64,000 nucleotides of DNA from Notospermus geniculatus (Eukaryota; Nemertea; Pilidiophora; Heteronemertea; Lineidae): the NCBI GenBank assembly GCA_002633025.1, contig NMRB01000153.1, positions 370,027-434,026 of the forward strand, given 5' to 3'. Positions within the stretch are counted from its first letter, which is position 1; every line of letters begins with the position of its first letter. The notes below the pieces were generated by a model that saw only the letters and a list, made by a program, of their open reading frames with translations, did no database searches and was not told the origin of the DNA. This document shows, in pieces, positions 24,397 to 36,600 of this stretch. The position numbers and the translations under genes are program-made.

Positions 24397-24547
24397 CTTT
24401 TTGAATACCGCTTTTTGAATACCGCCCTGATACTATCAATCATGGCACTTTTTGTTCCTTCGGCTCATTACCTCATCTAATCCCATTCTCTTCCATAACT
24501 CAATTCCTTCATCACGTCATGTTATTTCATTACTTATCTACTTGCAG

Positions 24548-24669
24548 TTTGCCAAGTTCTTCTCGTACACATGGGACTTCGGCCCTTTCCTTTGTAAGTT
24601 CGTCAACTACATGATGAACGTGTCAGCCATATGCTCCGTGCTCACGCTCACGTCCATGAGTGTCGAAAG
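24548..24669 (+). CDS. GPCR exon: ECL1-TM3
   Basis: It follows the acceptor ctacttgcag and reads FAKFFSYTWDFGPFLCKF, then a Ser/Val/Leu-rich TM3 ending SVER. The donor is gtaagg and the Arg codon is split after two bases. Confidence 0.9.
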
Positions 24670-27600
24670 GTAAGGAAACTTTCGTAGTTGTCCGAATCTT
24701 TGAGATTCCGTTTGTAGCGTTGCGAATCACCCGAGTTGGCTCTCTATGGGCAACCAGTGTTTGCTTACAGCTTACGCTGAGACAAAATGGGTCATATGAA
24801 TAAAGACTAGCAAATGCTTTTACTTGAATTTTGCAATACAAATGCACGAGGCAGTGCTTTACAAATCTGAAGTAAAAGCATTTGCTAGTCTTTATTCATA
24901 CATGTATGAGCAACACTGCTCATAGTTGATTTGCCCATTGAGAGCCACTCGCGCGAGACTACTTCTCGCGTGGAACAGCGCCATTCGCTGAGACCAATAG
25001 GACAAACGAAACTGGCCATAGATTTCAGTGGTTGGATTACCCGGTGGGTCATATGAAAATAAAGACTAGCAAATGCTTTACATCAGATTTGTACAGCAAT
25101 GTCTGGTGCATTTGTATTGCAAAATTCAAGTAAAAGCATTTACTAGTCTTTATTCATGTGACCCATTGAGAGCTAACTTCGTCCATTTACAGCCAAACGT
25201 CTAGTCTACTTACCTGATGCTGTCAGTTAGCTGCAGCTTGATTTTTTATCATCATGAACATCACTTTTTCTGTCACCAGTATATCGCATCATTGTATTGT
25301 AAATGGACGGTAAAAACTTCCCTTGCAAATTGTCCTATCATCAACCATTTGACACCAAGACTCAGATCACGAAGTGGTGCCGATTCATTTTGACATTCCA
25401 TAAAGTGTTGGCGATCTTTCGATGAGTGGCCAATACCAAGGTGAGCACTTCTTTGATTAGATTACCGTACGGCAAGTATTAACTTGGCCGTAAGCACTTG
25501 GATAAATAAGACGTCTCTCTTGTAATGAGCTGGTGATAGCTTGCCATGATGAACCGCTCTTCCATCCCTAATATATAGATCTGTGTTGACGTTTAGTCGG
25601 ACTCTCATTTCGCAGGCCCTGGAGGATGAATTCTCTTCATTAGCAGAATTTTGATCAACCGCCTTGTCGGCGTGGTGTCGTCTGCTTTAAGCTTGATTCG
25701 TCGTAATTCAGACGCCAGCGTCTGCGTCCGACGCGCGATAAGATTTTCAGGACGCCACGTTCGATCTCACTCTCCACAGCAGATCCAATCGAATATTATT
25801 GACCACCGGAAGTAGTCAAGCTAGGCATGCGCAGGAGGTTGGTTCGACCACGAACCAACGGACGATTTTGTTGGCGTCAAATCGCGAGTCAATGAATGGC
25901 CTCGCGAGATTCTGCCACGAACCGATACGACGATGTCAGCGTCTAACTACAACTAATTTTGAATGAACTGTTGGATTATATCTATCACAAAGAACACCGT
26001 TTATTGGTAAAGCTAGGAATCAGCAGCATCGCCCGTAAGCTCGATGCCCGTATCACCCAGCAAAGCCTTTCCGTTGATTCATAATCCGTGAGATAAGCTG
26101 TCATCTAAAGCCGTCACATTAACCGCGCGGAGAATGAGATAACTCGACCCTGGTAATACATAGAATATCAACAGAACGTCAATACGACTGAGAGAGGTGT
26201 AAAGGCCTGTCTACACGATCATACATTTGTTCAAAACATCATCATACATTTGTATGATGATGTCCAAGCTTGTGTGTCGATTTCTGTCTTGTGACAATGC
26301 AGCTATAATTTTGAACATCATCATACATTGTTCAAAACAGCATCATACACTTGCATGATGATGTTCAAGTTTGTTGTGGATTTCGATCTACAGTCCAACA
26401 TTCATGAACTTTGTATGATGAAGTATGATGGAGAAAGGATAATGTTGGATGCTGTTCAAGTTTGTTGGGAAAACCGTCCACACGATCATACATTTGTCCA
26501 TGAACATCATCACACATTTTTTTGGGATGTTTTGCATTGGCAAGATGAAACATGCAGCTAAAAATTTGAACATCATCATACATGTTCAGGTTTGTTGGGA
26601 AAACAGTCCACACGATCATACATTTTGTCGTGAACATCATCACACAAATTTGAACATCATCATACATGTTGGTTGCTGTTCAAGTTTGTTGGGAAAACAG
26701 CCTACACAATCAAATATCTGTCCATGAACATCATCACACAAATGTATGATGATGTTTTGAACAAATGTATGATCGTGTAGACAGGCCTTAAGATTCGCTG
26801 TTATGACATGGGAGTATTGAGTCGTTTGGGTCTGTAAGCAGTCTCACCTTACTGACAGTTGGTCCCTTATAGCCTACATGTACTTTTAGTCTGACAGCAA
26901 GGTTGTCGAATTTCAGTAAGGTTTCGGTTCAATTTCTTGTTATCTCGTTGTAGAAAAATGCCTCTGTTGGTGTTTTGTATGTAATATAAAACTTAAAGTT
27001 TGTCCGGCTGATATGCCCGTTAACTTTTCAGGCCGGGGGTTCCGAGACTGTGTGGTACTGTTTCTGTAAAGTGCATCACGTGTTACCCTTTCCCATTTCC
27101 CCCACGAATAGCAAGGCGAGTAAACTATTTCAAGAGGAACTACAATATATTGACTGAGACAACGAATACGTATCCATCCACAACGATGCCACTCTAACCT
27201 GTCTATATTATGACATCTTACCCGAGTCAACCTCTCATAGACCTCTCAGTCTTGACAAATGCGAAATCCAAACACCACCGACGGGAGAGGCAATTTCTCT
27301 GGCCTTTAGTACCCTCTCGAAGGTTTGCTCATCTGTCACTCAGATAAAACCAGATGAGAAAGGATGGCTGCATCAGATATGTAGTGGATTATATCACTGA
27401 CGGATGCCCAGACTCTCCGCTACAGAACACTCGTCAATTCTTCTATGTTATTTTCACGTCATGTTATTTACCAATTTCCAGTCAGCTATGAAACCACATT
27501 CTTCTCATCTGTTGTTCTGTCATATTCATTTTCATATTTTCCGTCCAGCCTACGTGGTTTGAGTTGGAGATCCGAGTAGGTTACAGTCGAAAGTTGGACT

Positions 27601-30600
27601 CCGAACGCACTCTTGTCGAAGCGCTCCGCCCCTACTTTCGCTCTTTCGTCAGAAATAAGAACTTCGACCGAGATGAGTGAGCCGAAAAGTTGCTGCCCAC
27701 GGCTTCAGCACTTCATAAAGTGTCTTAAACTGGGAGGGAGGTTAATGACGTCAAATCGTTATCATACTCAGAAGTTGGTCCAGAAAATAACGACATCATT
27801 GACTCGATGGCATTTCTCAGACGACGTGACAATTAAACCTAGTGAAGTACCGGTACTCCAGTTTTGATGACGTAGTCCGAAAAGAGAGGGATCCTCCTCT
27901 GTTCGTTATCGTTGTCTGGGATGAATCTAAACCTCGCTAATGCGGACGAAAACGAGAAAGACTAACATGTAAGCGGCGTCTCCAAGTTCAAATGATACTG
28001 AAATATTTTGTAGTTGAATTCTCCCAGACATCAGAAGCTTGTCATTCTTGATGCATTCCGTTGTGACTTCGTTTCTGACAGAAGACAAAAGGTAGAAAGT
28101 GGATTGTGCCAAAACTCCCCATTAGAATTTACATCACGGCAATAAATCTCTGCCAGTCAATTAAGAATTCGTTTAAGAAAAAAGCTAACTTTGTCATTTC
28201 TCCAGAGTTCATTCCGATGTAGTTGACAGAATTATTAGAGAAGTTTTTTGCCAGTTAGATCTCAGGGGATGAGTTACGTATTCCAGCTGAGGAGCTTAGG
28301 AGACGTGTTCCTCATGTGGAAATTGATGTCATTGTGATTGAAGGATGCCGAATGAGGTCCATTCTTTGACAAGACCAGTCTTTATCCGGCACATCCGACC
28401 GGAGGTGACCAGAGGAAGGTTGTTCTCACCTCATTAAGGAGACACACGACACGGCGACGGCAACAGAGACCTGTCGTCTGCCTCCATTGTTGACGTGGCT
28501 TTGTGTTTCTGGTCGATTTTCAATCAAAAGTTTGTACCTGGTCGCCTCCAGATTCGCAGAAATCCAATTTTATTGATAGTGGAATACTTTTTCAAACTCT
28601 TTCTCCTGCATTGTTCGTCTCCGCGGGATTTTTTCTGTGTAACTCTGCTGATGTCGATTTCCCAGCACCCCTTATCAGCCATCCTCCTTCCACCACTACC
28701 TACAGCGGCCATCAAGCTGTTCTACCTTGTGAGATATTAGGAGCCATTTGTAGTAAGCCATTAATACGTCTAATGTAAAACCAATAGGAATGATTGACAC
28801 TTACAGTAAATGATAGATGACTGGGTCTTAGCTGCTAACTAACTGCTTTTGTAGCTACGAGGGGAGAGATTAGAGAGAGAATATTGGGATAAATACATGA
28901 TCGATTATAGATCTTATCGATCTGTATCAATATTAGCTCGATCGGTGATATTATGTTTTTGAGGACATCGATATTCTGACAATGAGCTTATCCTAGAGCC
29001 TTCAAACTCGGTATTGGTGAGGTACACGACCGTCGTCACCATCGCCATCGTCATCGCCATCTCCCACACCCACCATCGTTGTCATCTATCCCTATCATCG
29101 TCACCAATCCGATCACCTTCGCGTCGTCGTCATCATCATCGGAGTCACCGCCATCGTCATCCTCCTGAACCACCATCGTCATCACCATCACCATCATCTC
29201 CAACATCGCATCAGCGTCATCACCATCGTCGTCACTGTCACCATCAACATCGCCATCACCATTGTCACGCCCCCTTTCTCTCTTTACAGATACTACGCCA
29301 TCCTGCATCCGATGCGAGCCAAGTATACGTGCACACCGAGCCGGGCCAGACGGGTCATCATAGTCTTGTGGTTTCTTTCCTTTATATTAGCCATACCTGT
29401 ACTCATCGGACAGGTAAGGAGAACTTCTGATTTCAATCTGTATGGAAACCGAACCGATATGGTCCATTCGAAGACCCTCCGTGTGTTTTGTGCTGCTGGT
29501 GTACGTTGGCTTGGTCCACCAAACAACCCAACAGCTAACGCGCTAGTTTCATGGCGGACAGAAAATCGTTTGTTGCGCGCGTGTTGACAATCATCGTGCA
29601 GGATACCAGCGCATTACAAGTCCCGCTAGTTGTTCTCTTTGGTGGCGCAAGATTTCATTCCATTCGTCTTACTTCTTTCTGCATCCAAACCACCCGCTAT
29701 CCAGAAAAGTCCCGACCCATCCATCAATTAATTATGAAAAAACTGATGCGGCTAATGCCGTTTAAATTCTAACACAGCCTGGTGAATGATCCTGTCCTTT
29801 TTTGTGCAAGCGTTTTGTTTCTGGCATCCACACGTCAAAGTCGCCGATCAAAAATCCTTGGCACAGAAGCCAGTGGCTTACCGTTACCGGTGACGACGGT
29901 TTGTGACTTATCACCATGCAGGATAGAAATTATTCTTCCGGAGTGCAAAATGACGGATGTTCGGAGCGTTTTGCAACCTTCTTGAACATTAAATGCGGAG
30001 CGATGACGGAGTTGTACAGCCAGGAGGGTTGTCGATTGTTAGATATGAAGACCCTGTCTGTCAGATCTGGACAAAGGGTTCACTGACCTCGTCAAAGCGT
30101 CGGCAATGCTTGATAAGCGAGGCGGATATTGTCTTCTCGTGGAGGGTAGCACGAAGCGGCATGATTCTTCTTAGAAGGATGAAACACTAAATATTATCAG
30201 CCGACACTGAGAGAAAAACTGATTCCCTGCATACTAACAAGTCCTTTGATGCCAGAGCTAACGTTTGCCTGATATTTCCAACAATTCCTAATGAAAAAAA
30301 TGACGCTTCTATTTTCAACTCGATTAGCTACTAATAGCTGAACAACTCCGAAAGTTCAGTTTACCTTCTTAATCGTGGCTTATTAGAGAAAAATAGTTGT
30401 AGCTGAACATAGCAAATGGCCAAATAAAGAGAATGGAGGCTCTCTGGGATTTGGTAATCAGTTTTGGAAGTGATTACCCCATTTTACAGGCACTTTCAAC
30501 CCGGTAACGAATGGATGACTGTGATTAGCACTGGAGGAGTTGTTGAGGAAATAATGGAAGCTCTTTGTTCGGAGCATTCATTCCGGAGATTTCCATAACA

Positions 30601-33600
30601 ATTTGTTTCCGTTTACCCTTTGGAACATGTCTACGAGACTCTACGGTCTACAGGTCACCCGATCAGTCTGCATGTCTTCATATGGACGGTATGCTCAGCA
30701 CGTCCGCTCCTGTAAGTAAAAGTGGCCCTCACGTTTCGCGTCCCCACACCCACTCAGTTGTCACCCCTCCTCCCCCGCACTATCACTCTGCTTTCGTTCT
30801 CCTGCACCCCACGTGCGAGGTTCTGGACTGGTCGTCTGCCTGTTTCTGCTGTTGGCACAGACGTCTTCGTAGTTTAAACCTAAAACCTAGAAATATGCTA
30901 ACCTGTCCTGGGCTCATGTTCCCGAAGCAATCGTTAGGTTAACGATGTCGTTACGCTATGCATTTTACCAGTTTTAACGACATCGTTAACCAAACGAAGG
31001 CTTCGGGAATATGGGCCCTGTTCAGTCCATCGACGCTGCGGGCGGCTCAGCTTCAGCAACAAACACACCAACTGTACATGTACCTAATGGAGGAACAAAA
31101 TGGCGGATTACCCCTCGATGGCTGAGGGTGATCCCTTTGGAGGCGGTCGATTATCCGGCTCCCACCCCCGGGACATTTCTGGGAGCACTGAGCATCGGCA
31201 TGCGGGTGGGGGCGGAGACATTTCGCTAATACACATGCATTTGGCAGCGCCTAAGGCCTGGTTTGCACTCCCATGCTGTGAGTTTTTAGCTCACCTGGGG
31301 TGAGCTCTTGTCGTGGGTCTGCGTCCGTCGTCGTCCGTTAGCAGGGCACGTTTCGTAACCGCTGGACCTATTGATCTGAAACTTGGTACATATATACCCC
31401 TAGGTCCGATGACCTATGACACCAAGTTTCGATCCGATTCGACTCTTAGCTTGGCCACCAGGTGGCGGAAACCAAAAACACAAAAAGTGCAATAACTCTT
31501 GAACTAATGGCTGGATCACCTCCAAATTTTTATCATAGGCTTATCTAATGAGGGTACAATCATGTAATGGCCGCACGACATCAGGATCGGATGGCGTTGG
31601 AATCAGAGAACTTTTCGCCTATGCTGTCCTGGCAGATTAAGCTTCGACGGCAAAGATGACATTCAGAAGGCACGCAAAGGGCGCTGGGAAATCGTACAAC
31701 TCCCCATTACTTGGCGGAAGTTGCAAGAGTCATTAGTTGTACCGAATACTATAAATATGATGGACATGACTTTGTAGTTACGGGTCGACCTTCAGACATC
31801 AAACATGACTGCTGATGATGATGATCATGCAAGTGTCTTGTAGCATCTTCAGCTTACACGGGTGTTAAAATAAAGAAGACTGGCTTGATGAATTAGCGAG
31901 GACATGATCATTTTCGGCACGTGATTGTCCCGGGGTCATGCTTCCGGTAATTGATCTGTAAAATGTGGGAATCTGCTGGGTGTGGAGGAAGAGGGCTTTT
32001 AACGTGTTTTACCCAGTGTTACGAACGATTCGATCGGAGGTTGTGCTGTGTTAATTAATGCTTGCTTTCCGTGAACCACCCCACTGAACTTGCCTGCCTG
32101 CGTTGTCGACAAGCGTAGCGGATCGCCATAAAGCATGAGAATTGCTGAGCTTGTTCGGAATAGGATCGGACTAGGATGGGAATCGAACAAGATTGGTCTC
32201 ATTTTAGCAAATTGGCTTCATTGTCTTTAATATGATCCTGGATGTCACCCACTGAAAACTATCTCATAATTTAACAATGATGACGCGGAAATAACTAACT
32301 GATGTTAGCCTACTTGACGGGGGCTTTTCAAGTTCCGCCGGCGTTCAGCACAATCAGCTGATGACGTCGATGTTAGCATGTCATCGAAGGTCGGCCTATT
32401 TGACGGCCAATTCCCAAATTCTTTAGGACCTGTCTTGAAAGAAGAAGTCACATATTGAACCCCTTGTAGCTACTATATGGCACGGCTTAACCCGCCGGCC
32501 AGGGAAGATTTCCTTTATGGCCTAGTGGTTGGCGCAGTGGCCTCCAAGCTGGAAGTTAAGAAACGTAGAGCGCGATCACTACGTGGGTGACCGGCGCGCG
32601 TATAACACACACATCAGCCTCAATCGGGAAAGTTTTCCCAATTCAAAGGTGGAGGTCCAGTGATCATGAAATTTAAACCAGCGCCACCTGTTGGCGCCGC
32701 CGCTAAGCGATACATCAGATGTACAAGATAACTATCACCATCATCAACTTCTATTGCATTATCTCTCGTTTGAAGCAATGAGGAGAATGATGCCCGGATG
32801 ATAACCCGGCCCCTGAACCTGTCGCACCAAACTCTATACGGCTTCTGCTACACATCACAGGCTGCCATCCAGGCATTTTAATATGATAGATATCTCACCC
32901 GTCTCGAGATGACATCGTCCAATCAACTCATCTACAAAAGCTGATCTCATCCGTAAGATTCACCTTGATTACCTTGGATAGTATGAGAATACAGTTTAAT
33001 CTTCATCAGATAACTCCTTTTGATGCGCATCATGGCCACATCTCGCACGGTCTCGCTCTCGACGAGAATGACTTCACTCGCAGAACTTTCTAATCTCCAG
33101 GCAGCACATTGCACTGATTTTCTGCCAGGAGTGTGCTTTTCATGACAGGATGGCTTAGAGCTTAGTGACGTCGTTTGGGGCCACGAAAAAACATCATTTA
33201 AAAACAGCTCGGCAAGGACAAACAAAACTTTCGCGTTCGTAGATCCATTTTGTCTGAACGGGTCTTCAGAATGCCTCGTCGGAGTCTCTGATCGTATCAG
33301 AGCAACGTAAAGCGAGTGCAGTCGTTGGATAATTATCATGATGCCGACAGAAAAGGAGGGCAAAATGTTAATCCCTGGTGTACATTAGATATCGGAGATC
33401 CTGCTCTCAGATCAGCTGAATCTCGTCTGATTCCAATGTGATATCCGTGTTGACACAATACCACGGGAAATGTGACGGATTAGCCTGGAACCCAGGCAAA
33501 TCTCGTCCCTACTGGAGGATGTCGAGGCAAATACCACATCCGGTACATTGTCAGATGAAAAAAAGGTTTAGATTGGAGAAAAGTTTGATTTTTGTAAAAA

Positions 33601-36600
33601 TTTTGAGGTAGTTTTGAATAAAAGATTCGCCATTCCTTTCTCAGTGACAGTCTGCTCCGGTAGGAATAGCGATGATCGATAAAATAACAACACGAGCGTG
33701 CAACATGAAGCTGGTGCGAAAAAAGAAGTTTTATTCCAGTAAAACATGGTAATTCTTTGCTGCACTGGGGACACCATGAAGGACTGTTTATTCCGCGTCG
33801 ATGACATCTCCATTCATAACGTACCGGGTAACCCGAAAACAACGCCTCAAACTTTGAATGTTCTGTTTTAAGCATCAGACGAACGTGATACGTTGCGAGA
33901 ACGAAATTCGTGTTATTGTTTACTGATCCCCAAGTTTCGATGAATCTAGATAGTTGTCACGGGGAAATAGTCAGGAAATAATCAGCAGCAACAAACTAGC
34001 GTTTTCAACGTGGGCTGGATTTAAATTAGTTTTCTTTTGAATCTTTAGAAATGAGTTTCTTCCTAGTCTTCTCTAAAAATTGAAATTATCACGAATTAGT
34101 TTTGCTTCATCCCTTTTTTAACGTGATTTCATTCATATTTAAATTGTTCACTCTGTTGGGCGGAAAGGAGGTCGTGACGTCATCAGGTTACGCTAGGCAC
34201 AGATAGCATGGAGGCGTATATTTGGAGAGTGGCTTTAGGCAGCCTCACATGAGATCAGTATGGTATCCCTCTACTTTGTAGGTCCATTCAAGGATTGGTA
34301 AAGATAACCCGAGATTAGCCGACCAAGAGTTGTACTGGTGCATCAAGGAATGGGATAAGTGCGTCGTCTCCAAGTTATATGAGATTTATATGTTCCTACT
34401 TGTCCTCATCATCCCACTTGGAATCATGTCCATGGCGTATGCGAGCATCTGCAGGGAACTATGGGTAGTGACGTCAAAACGGATATCGATGACGTCAGGA
34501 AAGTAAGTACCAATCACGAACACTGTAACAACATGGCAAGGGAAATGATCTGTCGTTAAAGAGCCAATCAAAACATGCTAATAGCATTCTGAGCATAACG
34601 CGTCCTCTGATTGGTTCATTATCGGGCAATGTATTATTGATGGGCATCAAATGAGCCAGAATTCTTTCTGCAAAAACTGTTTGTCGGTTTGAAAAATGTT
34701 GGTCGATATGAAGAGGGATCTGATCTGTTGGCTGCCGCCGCGTGAGAGGGATTCCTCGGAGACAGAGATTGACATGTGATCATCATTGTGATCTTACCAG
34801 CTTCGTCGGCTCGAGGAAAACCAGACGTATTCACACATAAAAAATGCCGTGTCTTCTTTCCAGTGGTTCCGTCTCAGACAATGAGACCAGTTTTTCCAAC
34901 AGCACGTACGGTGGAAACAGTAGCAGACGACCAATGTTGAAGAAAAAAGCACCGGCAGACGATGACAAAACAAGAAAACAGGTACATGTAACAATACAGA
35001 ATCTCTAGGCCTTGATTCTCTGAAGTACGTATCAGGCAAGCATTTTGGAGACCTTCACGAGGCTATGAGACCTCTTCGTGCACTCTCCTAACATTTTGAA
35101 AATACCGTAAAATTCAATACAGAGGGCCTTTAACTTTTTATGGCGGATCTCAGCGTAGGCAAAGCTGAAGGCTGAACGCGTGGGGACGAGGTCAGTTCTG
35201 TCTGGTCTCATGACGTCGAGATCGGTGAAACATGGCGTCATCTTGCCAATACTTGTCATGCGCATGCGCACGAGTGACATGCGCATGCGTTGATTGTGAT
35301 TGCCTGGATACTCCCGTCCCTTGATGTTCGCTTCCGTCTTTGAACCGCAGCCTTTAGCTTGGAGTTTTTTACGTACATCTTGTTTCAATGTAACGTAGAA
35401 AGTTCAGAAGCTAATGCGAAAGTGCGAGCGTTGATGAAAAAGTGATGAAAGGTGTAAAGTATGGGGCTATAGCAAGGCGGGAGGCGGGTTATTCCTGGTG
35501 ATGATGTGAATGAACATCGTCAGAATGTAAAGCGTCTCGAAGAAGCCACAGTTATTTCTCTCACAGAGCGGAAAGGTGTGAAAGACTGACTTCTCTTGCT
35601 TAGAACTGCATCGTTTGAAGACTGTTTGAAGTCTTCCTGCGAATAAAAATAAAATCTTCATCTGGTGTTTGAGAAAAAGTCCAGCCGTTCAGAATGAAGG
35701 TTTATATGGTTATTTTGTCTGCGTAATCAGATCAAAGGTTCGACGATGTCAAAGACAGTCAGCCATCAGCTGGGGGGAATATGGAGCTTGACTGACGTTC
35801 AGCTTTTCAATTTTATTAAGAAGCAATCACGTTCTATTATGGTTTACTTTGTCGTGAAACAAGGTGTCGGTATTGGAATTTGATTGGGGGATTAGGTTGC
35901 CGCGTTCAAAAATCGAGTTGAAAATTTCTTGATGTCATTGCCTGGGGATCGCATTTTGCAGGTAGAAGACTCCTTATCGTACAGCGTGATACTTTTTTTT
36001 GGTTGTTGTACAGTTTAATTGGGTAAGACGTCGGCAAAAAGTGAACCATCTCAGAAATGCCTTGCTGTTGTTCCGGCAACAAGCACTAACGTAGAGTGAC
36101 AAGGCACGTCTGCTGAGAAAATAGTTGAATAGAAAATGAATGAGTTAGCAACGTTTTCATTTTTATATTTTATTAAGCCTTGAATTCCTTGATTAGGTCC
36201 CTTGCCGTTAGTTACAGTGGAAGGGTTGCTCACTTCCTCTGAGCGACAACTCACGGAAAACCGAACCAAGGTCATTTCATTCAAAATGGCGTCCATCTAA
36301 ATGGCCGCAAGACGTCCCACTTCCGATGTTTCAAAATGAAGTTAGCGTCACCTTGACGCTTATTAAAACTGAATATTTGGTCTAACGAAGAAGGATCACT
36401 CGGCCTTCCCTTTATTTCCTCCCTTCTTCAGGCTAAATGATCTCCACTTGATATTCTTTGGATAATGGCTTCCACACTGATGGGATTTATGGAGAAATTA
36501 TAAATGATACTGTCTTGGGGAAATCCGATTTGTGCTGCATCATTTTTCAATCATCTGAGTAAGAATGCAATGCCCGGAGGCAGATTCCATCCGGCACAGA

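Noticed and set aside
29014-29430. 138 aa His-rich open frame
   Set aside because: Product of the CAT/CGT triplet repeat. The real coding part is the TM4 exon in another frame at 29290-29413.
32522-32700. Possible tRNA-derived SINE
   Set aside because: An A-box-like start is present, but I could not find a convincing B box, tail or target duplication.
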